Shown here piece after piece: positions 41,646 through 50,012 of a stretch of DNA of 50,213 nt (position 1 is its first letter; each line of letters starts with the position of its first letter). The position numbers and the translations under genes were made by a program. Under the pieces are notes generated by a model that was given only the letters and a program-made list of their open reading frames with translations, was not told the origin of the DNA and did not search any database. The DNA is from Oscillospiraceae bacterium (GTDB lineage Bacteria > Bacillota > Clostridia > Oscillospirales > Oscillospiraceae), in contig WRAB01000017.1 in NCBI GenBank assembly GCA_009780435.1, positions 1 to 50,213 on the forward strand. The letters are read 5' to 3'.

Positions 41646-42269
41646 TCAGTATTCGGATACCGCATATTTTATCGTATTCCCGCCACTTTTACAATAGCTG
41701 ATCAGAAGCCAGATGGCGGCGGTCAGGAGGGTAAAATTCCAATCCGACCAGAGAAACAGGGCCGCTCCGGCCAAGAGGAGTACAAAAATAGTCACACAGC
41801 TTAATACACAGATCACCCGCTGGGCCCAGACCAGCTCTCCCCCCCAGGCCAACAGACAATACAGCGCCCGCCCCCCGTCTAACTGATAGATCGGCAGCAT
41901 ATTAAACAGACAGGCCCCCAAGCTGATCCCCGCCAGAAAAAAGGCCGTCTCGCTGCCCGTCATCTGTCCCCAAAGAGACGCCCCGTAGGCCAAACCAAAA
42001 CTGGCAATCGGCCCCGCCAAGGCGATGGCAATCTCTCCCGGATAGCCGACCCTCGTACCCTCGTAATCGATGCGAAGCCCCACCAACCCCAAATGGAATC
42101 GCAACACCTTGCCCCCCATGGCGCGGATGGCGGCAAAATGTCCCAATTCGTGGGCGGTAGCCGCCAATAACACGAGCGGTACGACACCGGCGCTGTCAAA
42201 CAGATACACCAGCGCCACCATGACCACAAACCCGCCGGTAAATTCAATCAGGCCAATCCGCAACTGCAC
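41646..42269 (-). CDS. M50 site-2 protease, SpoIVFB-like
   Basis: A 207-residue intramembrane metalloprotease. The zinc motif is HELGH (40-44), and the third ligand region is FNMLPIYQLDGGRAL with Asp131. There is no CBS or PDZ domain, as in SpoIVFB. It follows an M23-domain membrane protein by six bases, the same order as spoIVFA-spoIVFB, and SpoIVFB activates sigma-K in the mother cell of sporulating Firmicutes. Assignment to that exact role is inference. Confidence 0.87.
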   Translation of the reverse strand: MQLRIGLIEFTGGFVVMVALVYLFDSAGVVPLVLLAATAHELGHFAAIRAMGGKVLRFHLGLVGLRIDYEGTRVGYPGEIAIALAGPIASFGLAYGASLWGQMTGSETAFFLAGISLGACLFNMLPIYQLDGGRALYCLLAWGGELVWAQRVICVLSCVTIFVLLLAGAALFLWSDWNFTLLTAAIWLLISYCKSGGNTIKYAVSEY

Positions 42270-42275
42270 ACCCCC

Positions 42276-43271
42276 TTACACAAACACCACATAGAGCTCC
42301 GGATTTAGAAACATGCCGTCCCGTATGAGTTCAAAATGGAGGTGCGGCCCTGTGGCGCTGCCTGTATACCCAACCCGGCCTATGATCTGGCCCTTCTCCA
42401 CCCAATCTCCCGCCTGTACGTATAGGACGCTACAGTGGGCATAGCGGGTCTGAATGCCTTCCCCGTGGTCGACGAGAATATACAGACCAAAGCTGTTGCT
42501 ATATCTCGCCGCGATCACTTGCCCAGCGGCGAAGGCCCCTATAGGCGTACCCGTATCGACGGCGACGTCTGTTCCGAAATGGAAACGGATCGTACCCTCT
42601 ATGGGGTGCCGCCGAAAGCCAAATCCAGACGATACAGGCCCCGTTACAGGGACGATATATTCCAAGCCCAGCGGAACATAGGTATAGATCACACCGGCGG
42701 GAATGGCGTGGTCGAAAGTCGCCTGATGGGCTAAAAATGCCGCCACGGCCTCCGGCCTCTCCTCCTCTGATCTGGTCTCTTCCAATCCGGCCTCTGCCCC
42801 CTGCTCCGGCTCCGGTGCCGGGTGGGGCAGAAACTGGGGCGGAGCCGTGGGCATGGGGATGACCAACTCAATGGGGATATTGATCGTCTCCTCCGGTGTG
42901 TATTCCGGTAGAGCAAAAGGCTCCATCAGCGGCTCCACCGGTTCCATTGGCTCCGGCGTCATGCCGCCAAAGGCGCGGATGTATAGTTCCTCCAATGCCT
43001 CCACGATGGTGCCCTCTCCCGCGATGGTCTCCCCGATGGCGGCGATGGAACCCCGGTAGTCTATTTCGTGTTCGATCATGGGGAGCACCGTGGCCCCCAC
43101 TGTCGCCGCCGCACCGGGAAAGAAGGCCTTGAGTAGTCCAACGCCCCCCAGGAGAAAAAGACAGGCAACCAACCGGAGCATGGTCAAGCGATCCCTGCGG
43201 CTGCGCCGTCTGTGCTTTTTGTCATACTCGCCGCCGGTATTGCATCTTTCTGGTTCATATCTTGTCTGCAT
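42276..43271 (-). CDS. M23-domain membrane protein, SpoIVFA/SpoIIQ-like
   Basis: A 331-residue protein. A basic N terminus is followed by one membrane segment (about 31-50), a Pro/Glu-rich linker and a LytM/M23 domain at about 205-320. Zinc ligands His231 and Asp235 (HFGTD) and His312 (GPHLHFEL), as well as His279, are all present, so unlike Bacillus SpoIVFA/SpoIIQ this one may be enzymatically active. AGGGGGG lies 5 bases before the ATG. Together with the downstream M50 protease it forms a probable forespore-signalling pair. Confidence 0.83.
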   Translation of the reverse strand: MQTRYEPERCNTGGEYDKKHRRRSRRDRLTMLRLVACLFLLGGVGLLKAFFPGAAATVGATVLPMIEHEIDYRGSIAAIGETIAGEGTIVEALEELYIRAFGGMTPEPMEPVEPLMEPFALPEYTPEETINIPIELVIPMPTAPPQFLPHPAPEPEQGAEAGLEETRSEEERPEAVAAFLAHQATFDHAIPAGVIYTYVPLGLEYIVPVTGPVSSGFGFRRHPIEGTIRFHFGTDVAVDTGTPIGAFAAGQVIAARYSNSFGLYILVDHGEGIQTRYAHCSVLYVQAGDWVEKGQIIGRVGYTGSATGPHLHFELIRDGMFLNPELYVVFV

Positions 43272-43376
43272 GGAGCCCCCCCTCTCGTATCATCGAAATA
43301 GTTCGACTATATCACTCTATTCGGCGTTGTACAGGCATAGACCACCCTGTCCGTGTGATGCGCTCCCAACGCAAAA

Positions 43377-43414
43377 AGCCCCGGCACCGGTCTTTTTTGA
43401 CCGGCGCCGGGGCT
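43377..43414 (-). terminator. Terminator after the RCC1-SLH gene
   Basis: AGCCCCGGCACCGGTC (43377-43392) pairs with GACCGGCGCCGGGGCT (43399-43414) with a single mismatch, followed on the minus strand by TTTTT. It lies about 40 bases after the stop codon. Confidence 0.92.
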
Positions 43415-43452
43415 GCTCCATGTTCACATCATATTTTGCTGTTGCAAGGTCT

Positions 43453-45231
43453 CTACTGCATATACCGCATCAAAATCATTGCGGCCTCTGCTCGATTGGC
43501 TGTCTCCCACGGCAACACCAAACCTTCGCCCGTGCCTGTGATCAGGCCCGTATAGACCGCCCAGGCCATGGCTGCTTCTGCCCAGGGGCCAATGGTACCC
43601 GCATCGGGGAATTGCGGCGTAAAGCCATCCGGGACGCCGGTATCTGCTCCCGTGAAGTTGGCAAACCGGTGAACCAGCACGGCAAAGTCCTGTCTCGTGA
43701 CCGGGACCCCTGTGCCAAATGTCGTCGCAGTTTGTCCGGTGACAATGCCCGCACCAAATGCCCATGCGATATACGGGGCATACCACTGCTCCGGGTCCAC
43801 GTCGGCAAACGGTGTCGCCGCGGGATCGCTGGCGTTTGCGGGTCTGCTGTGATACATGCGGAACAGGGTGGCGACTACTTGCTCCCGGTTGAAATCGGCC
43901 AGTGGGTCAAATGTGGTCTCACTTGCGCCGCGCATGATGTTATTGGCGTAGACGAATGATACGGCGTCGTGGAACCAAGCGGTGGATGGGACGTCGGTAA
44001 ATGGGAGGGGTGGCGGAGGTGGGGGCGGCTGTTGTTCTTCAGCGCCCAGATTCAAGAAGCCTACGCCGTTAGGGCCGAGAACTTGTACGGGGGTGGTACG
44101 ATTCGTCCCAGTGCCGTCACCTAATTGACCCAATTCATTATGTCCCCAAGCCCAAACCATGCCGTCGTTTCTAAGCGCTACGGTATGAACCGCACCCGCC
44201 GCAATGGCAACTGCATTATCCAAGCGCGCCCCACCACTAGGTGTGTGACGCCTAACTGTGGTGCCGTCGCCCAGTTGGCCATATTGATTCCCGCCCCACG
44301 TCCAAATGGTGCCATCACTTCTAAGCGCCACGTTATGGCTCTGTCCCGCTGCAATAGCTGTTGCACTGTCCAGGTTTCGTACACGCACAGGTGCGAGACG
44401 ACGACCTCCCCTGGTGCCGTCGCCCGTTTGAGCTTCTTCATTACACCCCCACGCCCAAACGATACCATCGTTTCCGAGCGCAACGGTATTGCGCCCTCCC
44501 GCTGCAATGTCAGCTATATTGTCTAAACTTTGTATTTGTACAGGCGTGCGACGGTTGGTTGTGGTACCGTCGCCTAATTGACCAAAATGATTATGTCCCC
44601 AAGCCCAGACAGTACCATCATTTTTGAGTGCTACGGTATGATCTGTTCCCGCTGCAATGGCGGCTACATTGTCCAGATTTTGTACTTGTACCGGCGTGTA
44701 ACTGGTGGTTGTGGTGCCGTCGCCCAGTTGGCCACCACCATTTAATCCCCATGCCCAGACCGTGCCATCGCTTTTCAATGCAAGGGTATGGGCACCCCCT
44801 GCCGCAATGGCAGTTACATCGCCGAGATTTTGCACCTGCACGGGTGTAGTGCGCATGATGTCCCAGCCGATAGTGCCGTCGCCCAGCTGGCCCCTGTCAT
44901 TCAATCCCCAAGCCCAAACCGTTCCATCGCTTCGCAGCGCTACGTTATGGCTCCCTCCTGCTGCAATGGTTGTTACATTGTCCAGATTTTGCACTTGTAC
45001 CGGCGTGTGTCGGTTGGTTGTGGTGCCGTCACCCAGTGACCCTCTTTCATTAAACCCCCACGCCCAAACAGTACCGTCGTTTCTAAGCGCTACAGTATAG
45101 ACACTCAGCCCCGCAACAATCATCGGCTCCGTGCGAAACGCTTCAGGTTCCGTCTCCAGCGCCAAAGTCGTCAGGGGAATCGTCCCCAGGATAAGTACCA
45201 TCACCAAACAGATACACAACATTCGCTTCAC
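43453..45231 (-). CDS. Secreted RCC1-repeat beta-propeller protein with three SLH domains
   Basis: A 592-residue exported protein. After a signal peptide (about 1-25) come seven RCC1 repeats (about 38-395), each with the core VALRxDGTVWAWGxNxxGQLGDGT, enough to close a seven-bladed propeller. A Pro-rich linker (PPPPPPP) leads to three SLH domains at 410-462, 474-530 and 540-592, which anchor proteins to secondary cell-wall polymer. The ligand of the propeller is unknown; a binding or adhesion role is likely. Blade 6 is irregular (TPSGGARLDN in place of TPVQVQNLDN, DNA about 44220-44247). The GTG at 45231 has GGAGGAGG 9 bases upstream. Confidence 0.92.
   Translation of the reverse strand: MKRMLCICLVMVLILGTIPLTTLALETEPEAFRTEPMIVAGLSVYTVALRNDGTVWAWGFNERGSLGDGTTTNRHTPVQVQNLDNVTTIAAGGSHNVALRSDGTVWAWGLNDRGQLGDGTIGWDIMRTTPVQVQNLGDVTAIAAGGAHTLALKSDGTVWAWGLNGGGQLGDGTTTTSYTPVQVQNLDNVAAIAAGTDHTVALKNDGTVWAWGHNHFGQLGDGTTTNRRTPVQIQSLDNIADIAAGGRNTVALGNDGIVWAWGCNEEAQTGDGTRGGRRLAPVRVRNLDSATAIAAGQSHNVALRSDGTIWTWGGNQYGQLGDGTTVRRHTPSGGARLDNAVAIAAGAVHTVALRNDGMVWAWGHNELGQLGDGTGTNRTTPVQVLGPNGVGFLNLGAEEQQPPPPPPPLPFTDVPSTAWFHDAVSFVYANNIMRGASETTFDPLADFNREQVVATLFRMYHSRPANASDPAATPFADVDPEQWYAPYIAWAFGAGIVTGQTATTFGTGVPVTRQDFAVLVHRFANFTGADTGVPDGFTPQFPDAGTIGPWAEAAMAWAVYTGLITGTGEGLVLPWETANRAEAAMILMRYMQ
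44049..45120 (-). repeat. Seven in-frame repeats of about 150 bp encoding RCC1 blades
   Basis: The DNA repeats with a period near 150 bp and carries strongly conserved blocks for GTVWAWG and QLGDGT. It is coding, and the copies have diverged enough that recent expansion is not obvious, though recombination between blades is possible. Confidence 0.85.
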
Positions 45232-45406
45232 TACAATATTCCTCCTCCAAATTCAACATGGAGCCTAATAACCTGTAGTTTTTAGACTCTGCTGCTGCTT
45301 CCTATTTTAGCACGGAAATCTCTCTAAATACAATAATTTTTCAACAAAAATCTCACATATTCGTGATTTTCATTGCGATATTTCATAACATCCGAGGGCA
45401 TATTTA

Positions 45407-45435
45407 TTGACAAGCTACCAGGCAAAGGATACAAT
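45407..45435 (+). promoter_or_regulatory. Near-consensus promoter of a candidate small RNA
   Basis: TTGACA (45407-45412), exactly 17 bases and TACAAT (45430-45435) form one of the best promoters in the window. The predicted start falls at about 45442, which is the first base of a long-range helix (see 45442-45605), and no ribosome site or open frame follows for about 250 bases. Confidence 0.8.
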
Positions 45436-45441
45436 ACGAAT

Positions 45442-45605
45442 AGGCGTTGCCAAACGGTAGGCGGCTAAGCACTGCATTCACTCGACTAACCATTTGCGGG
45501 AAAGTACACCCGCAAACAGAAGTCTCATTGTAAGACCATCGTCAGTGTATGAGGCTCTGGTAATCATGTTTGCTTTTTCCGGCGAACCGTTTACCAGCAA
45601 CGCCT
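45442..45605 (+). ncRNA. Candidate structured non-coding RNA or long 5' leader
   Basis: The 164 bases can close on themselves. AGGCGTTGC (45442-45450) pairs perfectly with GCAACGCCT (45597-45605). AAACGGT (45452-45458) pairs with ACCGTTT (45586-45592). Further in, ATTCACT/GAC (about 45476-45486) pairs with GTCAGTGTAT (45541-45550) with one bulge and one mismatch. Inside that lie two hairpins, TTTGCGGG/CCCGCAAA (45493-45516) and GTCT/AGAC (45522-45536). A large asymmetric internal loop (16 and 35 bases) separates the outer and inner helices, which recalls 6S RNA, but no known family is identified. It could also be the leader of the methyltransferase gene starting 90 bases later. Confidence 0.55.
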
Positions 45606-45695
45606 TCTATAATTACAGTATAGCACCCATCAGGCAATACATCAATCCCTTTTCACGATTATTACACAAGTGCAATGCAAGCAGGGGGTGGATAT

Positions 45696-46463
45696 ATGGA
45701 AAAGGACATAATACAAACAAATATGCGCTATTGGAACGCTAATGCGGACGCCTGGTTCGGAGCTACTGCTCTGCCTGCCTATGGCGTGAAGTTTGTAACA
45801 GACGATGAGTTGCATTTGTTTGGCGATGTCTCCGGCAAAAAAATGCTGGAGATTTGCTGCGGTAGCGGGCATTCTCTGAAATATCACGCTGATAGAAATG
45901 CTACCGAATTATGGGGTATGGACATTTCATACAAGCAATTAGAAAATGCGGAAGCGTATTTGAACGAATACGGATATTCTGCAAAACTTATCTGCTCACC
46001 AATGGAGGCAGAGGTGAATATTCCAACTAATTACTTCGATTTCGTATACTCCATATACGGCATCGGCTGGACAACAGACCTGCAAGGCACATTCAACAAG
46101 ATAGCGTCTTACCTGAAAAAAGACGGCATATTTATCTTTAGCTGGAATCACCCGCTATATTTTTGTGTAGCTCGTTCGGACGATTTAAGCCGTGATGTTA
46201 TAGAGGATGACAAACTGATTTTTGGCAGAAGTTATTTTGATGAGTCTTATTTCAATATACCTGTCGGTGGAAGCGAAGTAACTTTTTGCAATCGGAAAAT
46301 ATCGACATATGTAAACGCCTTGGCAAAGGCGGGGTTTTGCATTGAGCAAATGATCGAACAGACCGACAAAGAAACGATAGGATCGGTCGACGATAACAGC
46401 GATAAAACGAAGAAAGCTAAAATGTTTCCAATTTCAGTTTGCTTCAAAGTCAGAAAACTTTAG
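45696..46463 (+). CDS. SAM-dependent methyltransferase, class I
   Basis: A 255-residue cytoplasmic methyltransferase. The SAM-binding motif LEICCGSGHSLKYHA is near residue 50, followed by GMDISYKQLENA and the later FDFVYSIYGIGWTTDL. It resembles methyltransferases type 11 that act on small molecules; the substrate is unknown. The ATG at 45696 has GGGGGTGG upstream. The gene is AT-richer than the rlmD gene downstream. It may be expressed from the promoter at 45407 with a structured 250-base leader. Confidence 0.9.
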   Translation: MEKDIIQTNMRYWNANADAWFGATALPAYGVKFVTDDELHLFGDVSGKKMLEICCGSGHSLKYHADRNATELWGMDISYKQLENAEAYLNEYGYSAKLICSPMEAEVNIPTNYFDFVYSIYGIGWTTDLQGTFNKIASYLKKDGIFIFSWNHPLYFCVARSDDLSRDVIEDDKLIFGRSYFDESYFNIPVGGSEVTFCNRKISTYVNALAKAGFCIEQMIEQTDKETIGSVDDNSDKTKKAKMFPISVCFKVRKL

Positions 46464-46515
46464 CTTAAGCGCTTATTTAGATTAGAAAAACACAGAATAG
46501 AATCGAGGATTCCCT

Positions 46516-47859
46516 ATGTCCCTTGCGAAAAATCAACTGCATACTGTCACCATCGACGGCTACGCCAGCGACGGGGCCGGGGTGGCCCGGATCGACGGGC
46601 AAGTCGTCTTTGTCCGGGAGGCCATAGACGGCGAGACTTGCCTGATCCGCATCCTGCGGGCGACGAAATCCGTGGCCTGGGGTAAACTCGAGGATATTTT
46701 GGAACCTTCACCCCATCGGATCGCCCCCACTTGTCCGGTCTATGGCAAGTGTGGCGGATGTGATCTCATGCACATGGACTACACCGAAGAGCTCCGCTTC
46801 AAGCGTCAGCGGGTGATCGACGCACTGGCACGCCTGGGTGATACAGACGCCCCGGTGGCACCGATTATCGCCGCCGATACGCAAGTGCACTACCGCAACA
46901 AGGCCATCTTCGCCGTGGGCACAGGCCCCGTCACCGGATTTTATCGCCGCCGCAGCCACCAGATCATCCCCGTCACCGCCTGTGAAATCCAGCGTGAGGT
47001 ATCCAATCGGGCGGCGACAGCGCTCCGGACGTGGATGGCGGCGTTCGACATGCCCGCCTATGACGAGACAACTCACCGCGGGCTGATCCGCCACTTATTT
47101 GTCCGACAGGCGGCAAGTTCCGGGCAGACCGCCGTGTGTCTCGTGGCTACATCGGGAAAACTCCCCCACCGGGACGCGCTGATTGAAACCATACGCGAGC
47201 ACTGCCCGGAGACTGTCGGCATTGTACTGTGTGTCAACCGGGAGGTGGGCAATACCGTCCTCCGAGGAGAATTTCTCACCCTCTGGGGCGAGGACTCCCT
47301 CCGAGACACCCTCTCCGGCCTGACATTTCGTCTCTCCCCTCAATCCTTCTTTCAGATCAACCCTACCCAGGCGGAGCGGCTGTACAATAAAGCCCTATCC
47401 TATGCCGAGCTGACAGACCGGGAGACGGTGCTGGATCTCTACTGCGGCACGGGGACCATTACCTTATGCATGGCCCAAAAGGCCCGTCTCGCCATAGGGG
47501 CGGAGATCGTGGAACAGGCGGTGTTAGACGCCAGAGAAAACGCTCAGACAAACGGCATCACAAACGCCCAATTTCTTCTGGCCGACGCCCAAGATGCGGC
47601 CAGACAACTGGCGGATTCCGGCATCTCTCCGGATGTGGTTGTCGTAGACCCCCCCAGAAAGGGCCTCACCCCCCATGTGATCAATCTCGTCGCCGAGATG
47701 GAGCCGGCCCGCGTGGTATACGTCTCCTGCGATCCCGCCACCTTGGCCCGGGATCTGAAGTCGTTTTCCGCCCACGGATATGCTGTGACAGAAATCACCC
47801 CGGTGGACATGTTCCCCCGATGCGCCCATGTGGAGTGCGTGGTTCTGTTACAGCGCTAG
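46516..47859 (+). CDS. rlmD: 23S rRNA (uracil-5-)-methyltransferase, RumA/RlmD family
   Basis: A 447-residue enzyme that methylates uracil C5 in 23S rRNA. An N-terminal TRAM domain (about 1-60) precedes iron-sulfur cysteines Cys73, Cys79, Cys82 and Cys156 (CPVYGKCGGC). The methyltransferase core has LDLYCGTGTITL, DPPRKGL and the catalytic nucleophile Cys405 in VSCDPATLARDL. Length is normal. Whether it acts at the RlmD or the RlmCD positions is not decided by sequence. Confidence 0.94.
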   Translation: MSLAKNQLHTVTIDGYASDGAGVARIDGQVVFVREAIDGETCLIRILRATKSVAWGKLEDILEPSPHRIAPTCPVYGKCGGCDLMHMDYTEELRFKRQRVIDALARLGDTDAPVAPIIAADTQVHYRNKAIFAVGTGPVTGFYRRRSHQIIPVTACEIQREVSNRAATALRTWMAAFDMPAYDETTHRGLIRHLFVRQAASSGQTAVCLVATSGKLPHRDALIETIREHCPETVGIVLCVNREVGNTVLRGEFLTLWGEDSLRDTLSGLTFRLSPQSFFQINPTQAERLYNKALSYAELTDRETVLDLYCGTGTITLCMAQKARLAIGAEIVEQAVLDARENAQTNGITNAQFLLADAQDAARQLADSGISPDVVVVDPPRKGLTPHVINLVAEMEPARVVYVSCDPATLARDLKSFSAHGYAVTEITPVDMFPRCAHVECVVLLQR

Positions 47860-47986
47860 GAATGGGGCATACTGTAGATACTGCCAATCGTAGCGGGCGG
47901 AACTTTTTTCGACCAAGCCCGTCTATTTTATCACAGGGGTGGCTGACAGCTACCCGCTGAATCCCATGTCTATAAGAGGTGACCCC

Positions 47987-49246
47987 ATGAAAAGAAAATT
48001 GATCGCCCTGCTCATTGCGGCCACAATGTTGGCAGGTCTATTTTCTGGCTGCACCGGTGCAAATGCACCGCCTCCGCCGCCCACACCAGCGGAAGAGGGT
48101 GCCTATGTTGCACCAGAACCCCTACCCGCAGAGATTGATCCACTCCCCCGGGGAATGCATGAGGCCATTCGGCTCTTCTCTCACACCCTGTTCCAGGAGG
48201 TGCTGGCCCTATCAGAGGAAAACCCTGTGATCTCTCCCCTGTCCGCCTACTTCGCCCTGGCTATGGTGGCCCTGGGCGCCAATGGCGAGACGCTGGATGA
48301 GTTTGTCGCCCTCCTGGGCCGTATGCCCCACGAACTGGCCGCAGATCTTTTGGCCCTCTCCCGTGATCTCAAAGACACCGCAGGCAGTACGGCCCTGCAG
48401 ATTGCAGGCTCCGTCTGGATTGATGACAGCTATACTGTAAATCCGGCTTTCGCAACGGCCATGGCGGACTATTTCAACGCCCAAGCCCTCTCCCGAGACT
48501 TCGACGCCCCCGAAACTGTGGACGAGATCAACGCCTGGGTCGCAGAGCAGACGGAATACCTCATTGATCAGGTGCTCGACTCCATTGGTCGGGACGCGGT
48601 CATGCTACTGATCAACACCCTGTATTTCTCCGGCAAGTGGGCCGATGCGTTTAACCCCATGACGGAGTATCAGGGGACATTCCATCCCGCAACGGGCTCC
48701 GCTGTGGAGGTCCCCTTCCTCTCCACCGGCACAGGTGCGTTCCCTATCGCCGTGACGGATCAGTTCGAAGCGACGCTCCTCCCCTACGATGACGACCGGC
48801 TGGGCTTCCTGTTGGTCCGCCCCACGGACGGTACCTCCGTCCGGGACTTCGCCGCCGCCCACGATCTGAGCGGGATTCTGGCCCTGTTGGAGGAATCCCC
48901 CGAGGCGCAAATCCGTATGCCCAAGCTGGATCTGGAATATGAGGTGCGCCTCAACAATCTGCTCCAGGCCATGGGATTGGAAAAAGCCTTCGGCGACCTG
49001 GCCGATCTATCTGGCCTGATCGAAGAAGATGAGCGCCTCCACATCTCGCAGGTGCTGCAAAAAGTTCGCCTTTTGGTAGATGAGGAGGGCACAGAGGCCG
49101 CCGCCGTCACCGTAGTCACAATCGAGCGGGCGAGTATCGACCTCAATCTGATCGAGTTGACCTTTGACACACCGTATCTATACGCAATCGTCGATCTGGA
49201 GACCGGAATCCCCCTGTTTATGGGCGTGTTGGACAATCCAGCGTAG
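47987..49246 (+). CDS. Lipoprotein serpin (serine protease inhibitor)
   Basis: A 419-residue exported lipoprotein with the lipobox LFSGC (Cys22) and a short Pro-rich linker. The serpin fold is recognisable from NPVISPLSAYFALAMVALGA, LLINTLYFSGKWADAF and the C-terminal FDTPYLYAIVDLETGIPLFMG. The hinge of the reactive loop is EEGTEAAAVT, with small residues as in inhibitory serpins. Counting from it places Ala-Ser, or the Arg-Ala bond just before, at the scissile position (TIERAS). AGAGGTGA precedes the ATG. It would guard the cell surface against an external protease. Confidence 0.93.
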   Translation: MKRKLIALLIAATMLAGLFSGCTGANAPPPPPTPAEEGAYVAPEPLPAEIDPLPRGMHEAIRLFSHTLFQEVLALSEENPVISPLSAYFALAMVALGANGETLDEFVALLGRMPHELAADLLALSRDLKDTAGSTALQIAGSVWIDDSYTVNPAFATAMADYFNAQALSRDFDAPETVDEINAWVAEQTEYLIDQVLDSIGRDAVMLLINTLYFSGKWADAFNPMTEYQGTFHPATGSAVEVPFLSTGTGAFPIAVTDQFEATLLPYDDDRLGFLLVRPTDGTSVRDFAAAHDLSGILALLEESPEAQIRMPKLDLEYEVRLNNLLQAMGLEKAFGDLADLSGLIEEDERLHISQVLQKVRLLVDEEGTEAAAVTVVTIERASIDLNLIELTFDTPYLYAIVDLETGIPLFMGVLDNPA

Positions 49247-49267
49247 GCCATTTTGAAACCTACAGCA

Positions 49268-49309
49268 AACCGGGCTATCGCACAGAAAATGCGACGGCCC
49301 GGTTCTTTT
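49268..49309 (+). terminator. Terminator after the serpin gene
   Basis: AACCGGGC (49268-49275) pairs with GCCCGGTT (49297-49304), with an inner TCGCA/TGCGA stem, followed by CTTTTG. It lies about 20 bases after the stop codon. Confidence 0.85.
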
Positions 49310-49335
49310 GTGTGAAAAATTCCTTGAGCTCTCGT

Positions 49336-49926
49336 CTACCACGGAATTATCGTAAGCCCAGGCCATTTTCCACACCATTTTTGCACTTTTTGCAGATAGA
49401 TTTCCTCTGTTATTTGCGCTTTATTCGCCCGAACGACCATCCCAAATAAGTCATCCAACCCAAAGGGGACATAAACTTTTAACTCCCCATCCTCCAGACG
49501 GACACCCACAGAAGTCGCCGTTGTGGGCCATGTGTTGATCGCACACTCAATGGAATCGTACGGGGCAATCTCGTAGCCAAAATAGTCTTTATACCAGAGA
49601 TGCACTCTCGCTTGGTTTTTTATATCAAGCTTGATTTCGCACGGCTCTATCATGCGTGTGATTCGCTCTATCGCTACATTTTCCGCCTGAAAGGATAGAT
49701 CAAAGTTATCATAATAGACAAAGTCTATATCTGATATCCCGTGTGTCAATGCCAGGTCTGTTTGATCGTTCCACACCGTTTGCGCAATGCATCCTGCACC
49801 GATATAGTAGTCCTTTAGGCCTATGCCAGCCGCTTGCTCTATTATGCGATAGAGGGGTTGGCTTTGCTCTAGTATTTTAGCCAATCGCTTGATTTGAGTT
49901 TGTAGGTCAGTGTTGTCTACAAGCAT
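49336..49926 (-). CDS. Nucleotidyltransferase-fold protein (NTP_transf_6/DUF925 type)
   Basis: A 196-residue protein with the pattern YYIGAGCIAQTVWN then HGISDIDFVYYD, where GISDID supplies the metal-binding acidic pair of this nucleotidyltransferase-like family. The end of the protein (PFGLDDLFGMVVRANK) also matches. Members are uncharacterised. The ATG at 49926 is taken as the start; an in-frame GTG at 49938 is possible and neither has a strong ribosome site. The gene is AT-richer than the serpin gene. Confidence 0.85.
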   Translation of the reverse strand: MLVDNTDLQTQIKRLAKILEQSQPLYRIIEQAAGIGLKDYYIGAGCIAQTVWNDQTDLALTHGISDIDFVYYDNFDLSFQAENVAIERITRMIEPCEIKLDIKNQARVHLWYKDYFGYEIAPYDSIECAINTWPTTATSVGVRLEDGELKVYVPFGLDDLFGMVVRANKAQITEEIYLQKVQKWCGKWPGLTIIPW

Positions 49927-49958
49927 TTTTCTATCCACTACTTCATATCATATTCATT

Positions 49959-49990
49959 TGGAATCCCGATGCATACGCATCGGGATTCCA
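49959..49990 (-). terminator. Hairpin after the partial gene at the right edge
   Basis: The 14-bp arms 49959-49972 and 49977-49990 (TGGAATCCCGATGC and its complement) are perfect, with a 4-base loop. It lies about 25 bases beyond the stop of the 50013 gene on the minus strand. The T-run is weak. Confidence 0.75.
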
Positions 49991-50012
49991 CTTAACTCAA
50001 ACCGCCGTCTTA

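Noticed and set aside
44049-45120. Non-coding minisatellite
   Set aside because: The period matches RCC1 repeats in a full open frame with signal peptide and SLH domains.
45442-45605. Integron attC site or retron RNA
   Set aside because: The ends do not carry the attC core sites, and no integrase or reverse transcriptase gene is nearby.
45494-45742. 82-codon open frame upstream of the methyltransferase
   Set aside because: It lacks a ribosome site, overlaps the methyltransferase start, and its sequence is better explained by RNA base pairing.
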